A DNA stretch of 64,000 bases from Tetragonia tetragonoides (lineage: Eukaryota > Streptophyta > Magnoliopsida > Caryophyllales > Aizoaceae). The DNA lies in the NCBI GenBank assembly GCA_038025085.1, contig CM076142.1, positions 5,183,501-5,247,500 on the forward strand, written 5' to 3'. Within the stretch, counting starts at the first letter, position 1. The number at the start of each line of letters is the position of its first letter. The notes under the pieces were generated by a model, which was given only the letters and a program-made list of their open reading frames with translations, was not told the origin of the DNA and did not search any database. Of this stretch, positions 23,510 through 37,046 are shown piece by piece. A program made the translations under genes and the position numbers.

Positions 23510-26500
23510 ATGCGCTCAAAGGACAAAATCTCTTACTTCTACGACGGTACATATCTTTCACTTCACTTCATCCCTTTCCCCTTTCAAAACCCTAATTTCA
23601 CAAATTCCCCCAATTCATAAAAAAAAAAATCGTTTAATTTCTCCCTTTCTCTCTTTTGCAGGTGATGTAGGCAGTGTTTACTTCGGTCCGAACCATCCAA
23701 TGAAGCCACACAGGCTTTGTATGACTCATCATCTCGTTCTCTCATATGAACTCCACAATAAGATGGAAATCTATGTTCGTAACACCATATTTATTCCATT
23801 AAACGTGATTTCGTTTGATTAATCTTAATTTATATGTTTAATTTGATTTTGTTCGGTGTTTATTGGTTGATTGTGTGTGTGTGTGTGGGGTGTAGAGGCC
23901 TCATAAGGCGTATCCGGTGGAGCTAGCTCAGTTTCATTCAGCTGATTATGTGGAGTTCTTGCATCGAATTACGCCTGATACGCAGCACCATTTCATGACG
24001 GAGATGGCCAAATGTACGCTTACTTATTTTATTTTAAGCTTATGTATGTATTGTAGTGTTTAATTAATCATTCAAGTATAGAATTTGTTTCTAACAGCAA
24101 GTTAGGGTTTCAAATGTATAGTTATATGCCTATATTGAGCCTTTCATTTTTATTTACTGTACTCTTGATGAATAGTTAGGGATCAGATTGTAGACTGAAG
24201 ATCATTAGGTGACAAGTTTATGGATAGTCTCTTACGAAAGTACGGAAACTACCAAAATTTAGGCTATAAGGGATAATTAGGTATGGATGCTTACATTTAG
24301 TATTTAAACAAGCCAATGGGTATACTATATTGTCGTGTTTAACTAATCATACAAGGAGAGAATTTGTTTCTAACAACAAGATAGGGTTTCAAATGTATAG
24401 TTATATTGAGCCTTTCATTTGTAATTACTGTACTCTTTAACGGCGATGTTGTGTTTATTTCTTTTTTAATTTTGCATTGTTTTGGGGGACGGTGGGGGAG
24501 AAGGACCAGATTGGGAACTACCAAAGGCTATAAGTATTAGGGATATAAAGTACTTCTCAACTTGAGGAATACATTCTGTATTTAGACAAGCCAGTGTGTA
24601 TAACATATCGAACTGTACCTTTTTGGCCTTGGTTTGGAACATTTCAGCATTTGTCTCACAGTATTTTTCAGACAAATAGTACAATTTTGAGACGAGCATG
24701 GTTGTGTAACACTTTGGTGGCATAATTCTGGAGTTCATCTCTGGGCCAAGGTTAGATATGTGATATAACCATGGAGTTTTAAGATGGACAAAAATCACAA
24801 AATTGAGTGATTGGCCAGTTGAGTGAATAATAAGGTGAGTGATAGAGAAAGAAGACCCTTAAGACAGACAGAAATAAGTTTTGTTACGAAATGCATTTAA
24901 AAAGTTGCAAATACCTCATGGGCTCATGGCATATGGTTTATTGTCATTGAATGTTATATCAATTGCATATTGTATCTGATTTATCTATGTTATTTGTGAT
25001 GTTCCATTGATGGATTGAAAGTTTAGGTCAATTATACTCTGAGTTTGAAGTAGTGCCCCAACTGTGGGTTTCTAGATGGGCAGAGAAAGGTCTAAACTGT
25101 ATGTAGTTTTGTGGATGTGGTACAAATCAATTTATTTAACTTCTCTTGAGAATAAAGGTCTCCTAAAGTCGCTGTTGTTATTATTGGCTGTTTATCGAAA
25201 TGGAAGGGGTGTTTCAAATGGATCTTGTACCTTTTCTTGGTCAAACGAACTATATTAAGAGTTTACCTCAAAGAAGCATATAAGCATGCATTTTTCTTGT
25301 ATTCCATATGATTACTTATAAGTTATATCAGAGCCTTAAGAAGTTTCTAACGCTACTCTGTTTTTCAGTTGTCATGAGCCTTACTCTTACATAGCAGTGA
25401 GTCAGTGACACAAATTTTAACAGTTATTTATTGAAGTACCTGAGATTCTTTGGTAAGGCTGAGGAATAGGCTTATCAATGATAAATTTCCAACTTTGATA
25501 TAATAAAGAAATATATCTAGAAGGGTTAGGAATGGTGACTGGTGATTTGTTAATAGGAGCATCTTAGTCTTCCTGCTGGATATTTGACTGGTAATGACTT
25601 TACCTTCGAGCTAAAACTTACTTAGAAATTTACTCACCGCGCAAATTTCCTTATTCCTTTTGTCCTATCATCCTTCTCTCTTCTATTCCTATCCAGTTCT
25701 CTGAAGTTACATATCTTTGAAGCACAGCCGACTGGCCTGTGGGCCTAAGGATTGAACTTTGACCATGATATCATCACTTTTACGTATATTAACTCGCTGA
25801 CGGAAGTTATTGTTCCCTTCCAGATAATCTTGGAGAAGATTGCCCAGTCTTTGACAATTTGTTTGAGTTTTGCCAAATTTATGCTGGTGGAACCATCGGT
25901 AATATCAGAGACTATGTTCTGTCCATTAACACATCTTAACTTTTACGTTAATAATTGATTTTTTCTGGCAGATGCTGCCCGTAGGTTAAACAATCAACTT
26001 TGTGACATTGCTATAAACTGGGCTGGTGGATTGCACCATGCTAAGAAGTGCGAGGCTTCTGGTTTTTGTTACATAAATGACTTGGTTTTGGGGATTTTGG
26101 AGCTTCTGAAGTATCATGCCCGTGTTCTTTACATTGATATAGATGTACATCATGGTGATGGTGTTGAAGAAGCATTCTACTTCACTGATAGGTATATGCA
26201 AGTGTTTAGGAGGATTGACAGACGTGTCATTAGCATGCTGTAGATTAAATATTTGAATGCAGAATTTGTATGGTTACATGTTTTCTTTGCTGTGGTTTTT
26301 TAATAGTATTAAGAATGAGCTCATGATGGTTATATAATAGTAAAATTGCTAGAAGTAGAATTTAACATCCAGTAGACGACTATCATAGGGACAACCAATT
26401 GTCTGTTCATGAATTGCTTGTGCACTAAGATACTCTTGCTTTGACTTTCAGGGTGATGACTGTCAGTTTCCATAAATTTGGAGATTTGTTCTTTCCTGGA

Positions 26501-28814
26501 ACAGGAGATGTGAAGGTGAGATGTTCAGTTTTATTCCCTTTTCGTAGGTATAGAGCAGCATTTTCTAATAAAGACTCCTGAGGTGCTCCTAGGTGCTGAG
26601 CATTTTTATTCAAGTGATGATTTAGTGTTCCTTTGGAAGTTATTATTGGTACATATATAATATATGACATAGGTTATATGGTACATTTAATGACAACACA
26701 TCAGATTTTATAGCATATTATCAATTAAGGTTACTGCGCCTCAGTGAGCCGCGTTCCTTCGCCTAGCGTATTCTGTCTCAACAGTCAACTCCATGAACTC
26801 TTTCGCCTTGTGGACTGTGGTGTCTTGCGCCTTTTAAAACACTGGTTTAGACACAAATTTTGGCTTTTCCAGTGTTGGTTTTTTTTCTTCTTGGGTATTG
26901 ATTTAGTTTGCCATTCATCATGAAGGAAATTGGAGAGAGAGAAGGGAAATACTATGCCATAAATGTTCCGCTGAAGGATGGTATCGATGACACCAGCTTT
27001 ACGAGACTTTTCAAGACGGTAAGTTCTGTTCAGGGGACATTATGTGTAATTTGAAAATATAATATGTGATAGTTTGATTTAGGAAAGTAATAATCCCCCT
27101 TCTTCTTTTTTGTCATATTTAATGATGCAGATTATTTCCAAGGTTGTCGAGTTTTATCAGCCAGGTGTGATTGTTCTGCAATGTGGAGCAGATTCTCTAG
27201 CTGGTGACCGATTGGGTTGTTTCAACCTCTCCATTGATGGTGCTAGTCTTCTGTACTTCAACAACATTATGTCTTGTTATTAGCTGGTAATTTTGTTATA
27301 ATGACAAGTTACAGTGGACCAGTCTGCATGACAGATGATAATTTTTGTTTTCTGATGTTGTGAGGATTAACAGGACATGCAGAGTGCGTTAGGTTTGTGA
27401 AGAAATTTAATCTTCCCTTGCTGGTAAGTTCATAGTCATTATATGTTTTGGATGGCTTTATTTCAGTTGTTTAAATAAAGTAGACCAACCCAAGGAGTTT
27501 TCTTAATAGGTCACTGGAGGAGGAGGATACACTAAGGAGAATGTTGCTCGGTGCTGGACAGTGGAAACAGGAGTTCTGTTAGAGACAGATTTGCCAAATG
27601 GTATTCCTCCTTAATGCCATGGCATTTCATGTTTTAAAAACCAGAGAAGATTCCTTTCCAATCCTTTTTCTATTATTTTTAAAAATTAATCAATCCCTTT
27701 ATGTCCTTTTCAGTAATATGTTATCAATTTTCTGATACATGGAATCATCCTACTCTGCAGAAATTCCAGATAATGAGTATATCAAGTATTTTGGCCCAGA
27801 TTATTCATTGAGGATACCCAACGGACACATAGTATGTTTTAACTTTTAAGTCTCACCTAAGTTTGTAGGTTGTGGTTGTTAGGCTTGAAGCTTGATTAGT
27901 TACTCAGTGAATATGCATTTGTGCATGGAATCATATTGTGTCCGCTATGGCGGAATTGTCACATTTTAGCAGTTTTTGAGCTTACCATGACTGCTAAATT
28001 GTGTAGTGAGCTCCGTACCTTCAGCATTCCCTGTGAAAATACACATTCCTGACCATTTTTGCAACTGCAACCATGGCCACTATTTGATTCCCTAAGTCTT
28101 GTTGCAACTGGTTTTAGATTTAATAATCTAATAGGTCACATAGAGCATGAATCTTACAAAATGACAAGTTCTATTTGCTTTATTGAGCAGGAGAACCTAA
28201 ACAGTAAATCATATCTGACAACAATCAAAATGCAAGTTCTGGAAAACCTTCGGTGTATCCAACACGCTCCGAGCGTGCAGCTGCAAGAGGTCAGTAGTGA
28301 ACTTATATACTCTAATTATCCCAGTGGGCCAAAATAAATGAATATATATTGTGCCAATTAACTCTATTAGCTACTTAATTTCTATTATTAGTAATTGTGA
28401 TTTTTGAGCTCAAAAAAAATAAAAATGTAATTGTGATTTTTGTACAATCTGTAGGCAAAAAAAAGTTGACTGCATTTCCATGTATCATGCCTTTTCAGAA
28501 TTCATGTATCCGCACAACAAAGTTTAACAAGTATTGCTTAATTGCAGGTCCCCCCTGACTTCTACATTCCTGATTTTGATGAGGATGAGGAGAACCCAGA
28601 TGAACGCATTAGCCGTAAGTTTACTGGAAGATATTATCCCGCACACTTCTGTTCTTGTTGAATCTGCTGGTATTCTTCATATATTCGCATTTCATTGATT
28701 TCTTATGAAACTCATGGAAAATTTTCAGAGCACACTCAGGACAAGTTAGTCCAACGAGACGATGAGTACTATGATGGTGACAATGACAATGATCACAACA
28801 TGCCCGATGTATAG
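23510..28814 (+). CDS. HDA9: Class I (RPD3-type) histone deacetylase, HDA9-like
   Basis: Zn-dependent nuclear lysine deacetylase acting on histones. Fourteen exons: 23510-23546, 23662-23774, 23896-24013, 25824-25898, 25972-26191, 26452-26515, 26926-27018, 27131-27239, 27374-27423, 27510-27600, 27761-27831, 28191-28289, 28548-28614, 28729-28814. They join in frame to 430 codons, close to the 426 aa of Arabidopsis HDA9, whose start ([13 protein letters not shown]) and exon pattern it follows. His136/His137 (GGLHHAKK), Asp172/His174 (DIDVHHGDG), Asp261 (GADSLAGD) and Tyr300 (GGGGY) give a full catalytic set. The tail is acidic ([12 protein letters not shown]). All introns are GT-AG and no lesion was found. 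HDA6 or HDA19 is less likely given the N- and C-termini. Confidence 0.93.
24055..24437 (+). repeat. Direct duplication inside HDA9 intron 3
   Basis: A segment with AGAATTTGTTTCTAACA and GGGTTTCAAATGTATAG at about 24055-24175 recurs at about 24336-24437, offset about 280 bp. A third, weaker match to its neighbourhood lies near 24580. Confidence 0.65.
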
Positions 28815-29400
28815 AGGCTAGAGCTTACCTTGCCTTGCAGATCTGAGGCCGGATTCCATTGGATTTAGATTTAGTTGTGGATGTTGTGAAAATGTATTGA
28901 ATCCCAAGTCTTAACTTCAGTTGATGTAGTGAATGTATCTTATCTTTAGGTTCCATACTTTGTAAGTGTCACTTGTGGGCATTGATATTTTGGAAGAATT
29001 CCGTTCATTCAACCCCATGTCATTTGCTTCAGTTATTGTATAAAAAAAAATGGCATCTGCTATAGAAACCAAATGATGAACACGTCCTTGTTGAATGTTG
29101 ACAGCTTCTTAACAAAATCTCCTTCATTTCACGTATGTCGTTTTAAGGTCTTTTTTTTTTAGTAGATTAATAGCCCTTAATATTCACTGCAATCTGGAGT
29201 GATCAAACTACCCTTTTATTGGGGGGTTGAAATATAAAATTTGTTAGAAGATATATCAGAGTTTCAACAATTATTCATACGGGATGTTATTGCCGGCAAA
29301 TTATTCAATTCAAAAGATCTTATGAATTAAGAATACCAGATCAAATAAGTACAAGTCATTTTTGTCATTCGTCATTACCCTCTTTGTTTACACTATAAAC
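28815..29400. other. HDA9 3' UTR and intergenic DNA
   Basis: The first 200 or so bases are a likely 3' UTR. No other gene seen. Confidence 0.4.
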
Positions 29401-29493
29401 TAATTAATTTGAGCCGAGTATTGAAGTAGTCATGTTCGTATATTTGAATGTTGCTATCCGGAATCATCTTCAATACTCGGCTCAATTTAATTA
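29401..29493. repeat. 26-bp inverted repeat (hairpin)
   Basis: TAATTAATTTGAGCCGAGTA and its continuation to 29426 pair with 29468-29493, with one or two mismatches and a loop of about 41 nt. It lies between HDA9 and invertase copy B and could be a small MITE remnant. Confidence 0.7.
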
Positions 29494-30516
29494 GTTCCGG
29501 ATTCCATATTCGAATTTAACTATCGCAAACCATCTTCTATTTCTCAAACAAGTAAATTAGGAAAGAAAGAAAAAAAAAAAACCTTAGCCTAAGCTTTTTT
29601 TTTCTCGCTATGTCTCCCAAATTTGCAGGGTAATTCTGGAAATGCAGGTAAACCAGTTGAGTATTATATTTTGACTTATGTAATCATGGCATTGGATGGA
29701 CATTTTCGGCCATTTCCTAGACTTCCGTGTAAACGACGTCGTAGAACCTTCTTCTAGTAGTCTTGCTCCAACGATCCAGAGCATGACCGCCATAACTACA
29801 AACTGCAAAACGGTTCGTTATTATTACGTTTGTGGGATTAACGGAACTGGTATATTTATAGAGAAGAAGAAGAAGAAAAGAATCAAATTTTCTCACTTCA
29901 GGTTTTAGTATCTTCTGGTAAGTTGATTGGCTTTCTTTTTACTGTTGGTTGTTGCTTTAGATATAGCACCTCACTCATATAGTCATATATATGAAAATGT
30001 CATTAGATTTTCCAAAAAAAAAAAAAAAAAGTTCTTGGGAGTGGTTTGATTTTTCTTTTATCTGGATTGTGATATTTGTGCTAATTGATGCTTGCTGGTT
30101 GTTTCGTAATTTGTTGTGAACCTGTGGTTTGGTAATTTATGAGCTTTAAATCTGATGTGATTATCTTGTCCAAATTTGCAGTTGGGTCGGTGTCAAATTC
30201 CTCTTACCCATAATTTTAGCTTTCAGTAGTTATGTAATTATGTTATCTTGTAGTAATTTTACTTATTTTTTCTTCTCTTTAAAAACCATTTGATTATGGG
30301 TTTATCTATGTTTGTTTCCAGTTCTGAAAGATATGAAGTTAATACATGTGAAGTTAGGGTTATATCTGGGTTTGAATTGATTGATTTCCATATGTGATGC
30401 TCCCTTATGTAGTTCATCATGTGGGTATTTACTGAAAGTTCTGAGGTTTACTTGTAGGTACCTTAAGTTTCAGGATTTGTATTAGAACTATCAATTTGAA
30501 TTCTGAATTAATCAGA

Positions 30517-33500
30517 ATGGCTGCCTCAGAAACATTAGGGTCTGCGCGCTGGTTTCATAGCCTTCATTCTGATCCAAGTTTTGGGATGGTCAGTTCAGCA
30601 CCTAGCTCTAAGGTCCATTTGAGTCATTCAGGCATCTCAGCATGCACTAAAAGATTGAAGGGCTTGAGGTTTCATAGCCTTCATTCTGATCCATGTTTTG
30701 GGGTGGTCAGTTCAGCACCTTGCTCTGAGGTCCATTTGAGTGATTCAGGTATCTCAGCATCTCAGCATCACACGGAACTTGACTGTTATTGGGGGATAAA
30801 TTCTGTTCCTCCTAGGAAAAATGCAGTTAAAAGGCTTGATAGTCTCAGTTGTAAATGTGAGAGAGTGAATAATAATATGGGGGCAGGGGCAGCCCCAGAT
30901 GAATATAGTGCACCGTACCCCAATGAGACTAATAAGTTGAATTCAGAGTCGACTAATGGCCTTTTCAACCCACATGAAGATCAAGTCATATCGAGTGAAA
31001 AGTTAGGTGTGGCTGCTGCAAAAAGCGAGAAGGCTCTGAGAATTAAAGCTGATACAATTGAGGATGAGGCTTGGGAGCTACTAAGGGAATCGATTGTTCA
31101 CTATTGTGGTAGTCCTGTGGGAACTATAGCTGCTAATGACCCGAGCTCCACCAGTATTCTGAACTATGATCAGGTTTTCATCCGTGATTTTGTACCTTCT
31201 GGGATAGCATTCCTTTTAAAAGGAGAGCATGATATTGTGCGGAATTTCATCCTTCATACTCTTCAGCTGCAGGTAAAATAATACTGTAGTCACATTTTTA
31301 TATCTTTGATATGAGTGCATCCTTCAGGAAGGAGACACCATATAACTGACTTTGGTCTCCACTCATAGAAGAACAGGACACAATGATCCTTTATATTTCT
31401 GATCTTGTGCCATCAGCAAATTAAGAAAACCATATATCTGAGCTATGATTACATTACTTTGGAATCTTTCTTACATTTGGGAGAAACATATCCCGACTTT
31501 TGAGAGTGGAGTGTTCTGCACAAAAACAATGCGTTACTATGCTTGCATTAGAGTTTTTGGGGAGAGATCTTGAAGATTTTTGACATATTATCTTGAAATG
31601 CCAGCATCATGAAAAATGTTATCTGATCATTGTATTGAATGAGGCGGGTGGGGGTACTAAAGCAAAGTTGAAAGGAATATAGTTTCAGTTGTTTGCTCTA
31701 CTGGTCTTATCCTCCTCTTCTTGCTTATTTAATGTTTGGAAATCTTACAACGATTTTACTTTCATTGGCAGAGCTGGGAGAAAACCATGGATTGTCATAG
31801 TCCAGGTCAGGGGTTGATGCCTGCCAGTTTTAAAGTGCGAACGATTCCCCTAGATGGTGATGATTCTGCCACTGAAGAAGTATTGGATCCTGATTTTGGC
31901 AAGGCAGCAATAGGCCATGTTGCTCCAGTTGATTCTGGTCAGTGCCAAAGTTCCTTCAAATATATATCTAGATTCAAATGTGGCTGGTTTATTTCTATGT
32001 TTTTTAAACTGTTGAATCTCACTTAGGACTTTGGTGGATTATATTGTTGCGAGCATACGGAAAATGCTCTGGAGATAATTCAGTACAGGAAAGGGTCGAT
32101 GTTCAAACGGGAATCAAAATGATTTTGAAACTATGTCTTGCTGATGGTTTTGATATGTTTCTTACTCTATTGGTGACGGATGGTTCTTGCATGATTGATC
32201 GTCGTATGGGAATTCATGGTCACCCCCTTTAAACTCAGGTGCCTGTTATTTCTCGTATAGTGTTGAATTGGATACATGAATGTTAATTATTATCCAGACC
32301 ACACTACTGTGTCAGTAGGTTTGGTGTCTTCTCCTGAATGTATGCCTAGTAACAGTTAACTCGGACGGTCACAGGTTATGACTGAAGAAGCCTATTATGT
32401 CATTTTTTTTGGTCAAAGGGATGAAAGACTTGTTAAACTCATACTCACTTTCTCCCCCTCTCCCACCACTTTCTAAATCTCTACCTTTCACTCTCTAGTT
32501 AAACTTTAAAGTAGTCTTATGTATGATGTTCTCACGATGAGACTGGACGACAGTGATTTTTTTAAGACAAGTCACCCCTAAGTCACCTCGTTTGTATAAC
32601 AGGGCACCCTGTCTCACTGTCTCATATAAGCTTTCGCCACACTGAAATGGCAGTTGTTTTATTCTCATGTCTGGTTCTCCAGATTTCTTAAATTAACTGA
32701 CATTTCTCTACTCTAATATGCCTCTACATTTCTAATCCTTTAATTCATACGTGCAGGCATTATTTTATTCGGCATTGCTTTGTGCACGTGAGATGCTTGC
32801 TCCTGAAGATGGATCAGCTGACCTCATAAGAGCACTCAACAGTCGGATAGTTGCACTATCATTCCACATCAGGGAGTACTACTGGATTGATATGAAGAAA
32901 TTGAACGAGATTTACCGTTACAAAACCGAGGAATATTCATATGATGCGGTCAACAAGTTCAATATCTACCCTGATCAGATCCCACCCTGGCTAGTGGAAT
33001 GGATGCCTAATAAAGGTGGCTATCTGATTGGAAACCTGCAGCCTGCTCATATGGATTTCAGATTCTTCTCACTAGGGAACTTCTGGTCTATTGTAAGCAG
33101 TCTAGCCACATCTGAACAGTCCCATGCCATATTGGATCTTGTCGAGGCTAAATGGGATGATTTAGTGGGAAATATGCCTTTCAAAATTTGTTATCCTGCT
33201 CTTGAACATCAAGAGTGGAGAATTGTCACAGGCGGTGATCCAAAGAACACGTAATGTGCTTGTTTGATGAACTCATTCTGTTTACCAATCTCATAATATG
33301 TGATATACTATTTCATCTTCTTCTTTTCTTGTGCAGCCCATGGTCTTACCACAATGGGGGTTCATGGCCTACTTTGCTCTGGCAGGTTACTTTCTATACT
33401 TTTTGCTAAGTTTTAAAACTTCACAAGTGTTTCAGTCCATCAAGATAAGCTTCTGGACTGAAAGGCCAAAAAAAAAAGAGACAAAAGGGGAACAAATAGC

Positions 33501-34209
33501 CACTTCTAGTGTTCTCTTTATTGCAGGAAGTTTAAGGTATCGATTCAAAACAGTATACTCCTGCCATGTCTATATCCTGCCATCAAATGTCCAGATGATT
33601 CTGTTTAACGCAAACAAGTTTTTCAATTTTAACCTGAATTAAGAGAGGGTGAATTCAAATTTGATCTGTATGGTATTTATGCTATGGGAATATATGAATC
33701 ATGGATATTGCTGAATTTTTGGTTTTACATTCTTCCTAGCATGATAAATTTCCATGTTCGCCTTAATTGATTGTTAAAGATAGTCCAAAAAGCATCCTAC
33801 CCCTTGAAAAAGAAAAAAAAAAAACTGTGTAATGGTGAGAATTCAGAAACAGCTTACAGAAGTTGTATAATATTTATTTCAGCTAACTGTGGCGTGCATA
33901 AAGATGAACAGACCAGAGATCGCCGAGAAAGCTGTACAAATTGCAGAGCGGCGTATTTCAAGAGACAGGTGGCCTGAATATTACGACACAAAGGGAGCAA
34001 GGTTCATTGGAAAACAATCACGTTTGTTTCTGACCTGGTCTATTGCAGGTTATCTTGTGGCCAAACTCCTCCTTGCCAAGCCAAATACAGCGAAGGTCCT
34101 AATCAACAAAGAGGATACAGATCTTCTCGACACCGTCTCTTCTATGCTTGGTGCTAACCCGCGGAGAAAGCGATCTAGAAAAGGATTGAAGCAGAGTTAC
34201 ATTGTGTGA
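30517..34209 (+). pseudogene. Alkaline/neutral invertase (GH100), copy B with internal stop
   Basis: Six exons: 30517-31272, 31772-31937, 32027-32238, 32757-33250, 33337-33385, 33883-34209. They join in frame to 668 codons, with the family motifs and the terminal KGLKQSYIV. The product would be an organelle-type sucrose-cleaving GH100 enzyme, but codon GAA in the motif GIHGHPLE is TAA here (32230-32232), cutting the protein after about 378 residues and before most of the (alpha/alpha)6 barrel. Copy A has GAA at this site. The N-terminal region holds a twofold repeat (LHSDP..G.VSSAP units). Everything else looks intact, so the stop may be recent or variable. Homology to copy A begins at about 29624. 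Confidence 0.9.
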
Positions 34210-34329
34210 GCAGCAATATCTCAAGCAATATCTGAAGAATACTACTAAGTCTGTTTAGTGAGAGAATGGAAGTTAAATGTTGCACTTCTCCTGAAGCAAA
34301 GCAAAATTCCTGTAAAGTGAAAGTGAGTA

Positions 34330-35590
34330 CTGTATGGTCACAGCAAATTTATGCATCTTTGTAATTCTATCAATGATTTTTCTGTGCCATGATGTTGATA
34401 CTATACTGTTGGACAATGGACACCTCACCTAAAGCGCTTGAGGTGAAGATTGGAGCGAGTTAGTTTGAAAACTTATTTTTTCTTCTTTCCTAATATATGT
34501 GGGAGTTTGTAGCATTCTCCTTCCTTAATCCGTATTACCATTATAAAATTAACAATAAGGGCAATGTTTGGAACGAGCATAATGTATAAAAGAGATGATG
34601 GAGTAAACTCAAAGGGTAAATCGGAAGATGAAGGTGGTTAGGGGTGGAGCAACTTGGTGGAGGAGAGAGAAAAATAAAGCGGGGTGGGAGGTGGGAGGGA
34701 GGGGATTGTTAACGTAGGGGAACGCAGGTGGGTTGTTAACTATTCCAAGTGGAGATAATATACTTACCCCAAATGGGGGTAACTAATACCCTATTCACCC
34801 GTTAAATCTCCCACCACTCCATCCACCCCATATTTTACTTTTTTTTTGCTCGTCAAAAGTATCTTTTATTTTACTCTTTAAATATTGTTCATCACCTTAA
34901 AAACATTATCCTCATTTGAATCATACTCTTAACATATATTTATTTACTTTTTTAACTACAAAAAGAAACCTTTACATCAAACATTCTCTAGTTGTCCAAA
35001 TGTGACACAAAATCAATATAAATGAATTTCGAGTCCAATAAAATTTGAGTCAAGATCAATAATATCGATAGATAACAATTATGAACCAAAAAAAAACATC
35101 CTCCAAGACTTTATCACCTAAGTACTACTTTTTCTTCTTTTTTTGATCACATTTTTCTTCTTCTAATCCATCAACAAACTAATTCTACCCACAAATTATT
35201 ACATGTATTATGTATTTACCCTTATCTTAGTTGTTTAACGCATAATCAGATTATTCCTTTTGAAAATTTGAGGGCCAACATTTATGTAGATAATTCATTT
35301 AGATTTGATGTGACGTGATGGCGGTGACGCCTCCCTATATCGAAAACGGTTATAGCATCTTGCTAAAAAAGATTCTCTTCGCGCTAACAAATTTTCCAGT
35401 CACTCCAATTCTCTCTCACCTTTTTCGAGCAGCACTGAAGCAAAACACACGCACTCCCTCCTCTTTCTTTTCTCTCTATTACAATCAAGCAATAACTAGG
35501 TATATCCACAACAAAAACAAAATAATCATTAATCTCTAAATTTTGTTGAATAGTAGCAAATCTCTGGTTAATTTTTTTTGGCAAAGTCTT
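34330..35590. other. Intergenic DNA, no gene recognised
   Basis: Purine-rich stretch at 34560-34740 and AT-rich DNA after it. A short frame at 35315-35539 has no recognisable domain. Confidence 0.4.
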
Positions 35591-35609
35591 GTAAATTGAT
35601 TTTGTATGT

Positions 35610-35880
35610 TCTTGAAAACTTAATTTCAGTTTCAACGGAGAGAATTTTGAATGTGATGATTTTTAAGAGGTTCTCGCCATAGCCAGAGCACCAGAGCAAT
35701 GGTGAAAGCAATGAGAGAGAAAGAGAAATTGAGTGCGCGCCTTTAGTTGGAAACGAAAAATGAAGAGTTTGTGCGTGCAACGATGCAAGTTGACCACTTG
35801 AGCGCAAGTTTTACAGCTACTTGGTTTGGTTGGGACTCTAAAGTCTAAAGGCAACTTGGGTAGGAGCAAACGGTGTTAAA
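35610..35880 (-). repeat. Inverted copy of the HDA9 promoter and leader
   Basis: On the minus strand this matches about 23340-23500: GACTTTAGAGTCCCAA, GTGGTCAACTTGC, then TCAATTTCTCTTTCTCTCTC, GCTTTCACCAT, and CTCTGGCTATGGCGAGAACC. The match stops before the HDA9 start codon; the first coding exon is not present to the left. It is a promoter-only duplicate about 6.8 kb from the end of the gene. Confidence 0.8.
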
Positions 35881-36621
35881 GTGATAAAACTCTCAGACAA
35901 ACTTTAGTTACAAATTTAGAGCGTCGAGTCTCGTTACCTTCAATTTTAAAATTGATGATATTAATATAAGTATGAGTCATCCCCTCACCCCATATAATGG
36001 GCTAAGAGCTCAGCATCTCTAAAAGAACAAAGAGTCTGGGTTGAATTTTGCAGTAGCATATTCTCTATTTATTATCTTAAGTCTCGTAATAATGATTCGA
36101 ATGTCTCGTAATATTTATTCGAGTTTTAAGTTTATCCCTCTGAATAGGAGGTTTCACTACTAATCTGAAAAGAAATTAAAGTTAGGTTTGCCACATCTAC
36201 AATATAACTATCGTGAATTGCAATTGTTTTTGATGTTTCATGTGCCATAGTCTTGGGCCAAATTATAATTCTTTGGAAGTGATTAAATGTTTGTTATTAG
36301 GGAGGTGTAACAAATTGATTAGTACAATAATAAATGTCTAAACCAACGTTACAAGGAAATAGAAAGAGACGAACTTATAGCGAGTCATTGATTCAGGACA
36401 AAGTGAAAGGATATTTAATGTCACAGTCATTTACATGACTCAGTGACTTTGTATGATAAGTTCATAACCATTATTCCCCATACACATTATCCGACAATAT
36501 CAAGGTCTCATACTTTGACACAAACTATACTTTTGACACAACTTAAAGAGATTTATACCAAGTAAACTAAAGTGTACAGTTTTTTATTACGAAATTTAAC
36601 TTTTGTGCATGTCAATAGTAA
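35881..36621. other. AT-rich intergenic DNA
   Basis: Nothing recognised. Confidence 0.4.
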
Positions 36622-36630
36622 AAAATTAAG

Positions 36631-37013
36631 GGTGTTACTAAATACCGCCCCCTTTTTACTAGCTACCGCCCCCCCAATTTCCAATTTTACCCTCACCCCT
36701 TTTCCTCACTCACTCTCACTCATCCCCTCTTCCTCACTCACTCTCCCTCATCCTCTCTTCCTCACTCACTCTCACTCATCCTCACCACCACACCATCACA
36801 CCGGCAACCACCACCACTCACGGCACAACCACCACCGGTAAATTTTTTTTTGCGCATTTTTTTTGCACAGTCGTCTGAAATTTTCGACTCACCCTTGGGT
36901 GAGTCGTCTGAAATTTCCGACTCACCCAAGGGTGAGTCGCCTCTAGCAGACGACTCACCCAAGGGTGAGTCGAAAATTTCAGACGACTGTGCAAAAAAAA
37001 ATTATTATTATTA

Positions 37014-37046
<33 letters not shown>

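Noticed and set aside
30786..30968. Minus-strand frame across invertase B exon 1
   Set aside because: Antisense shadow of the invertase frame, with no similarity of its own.
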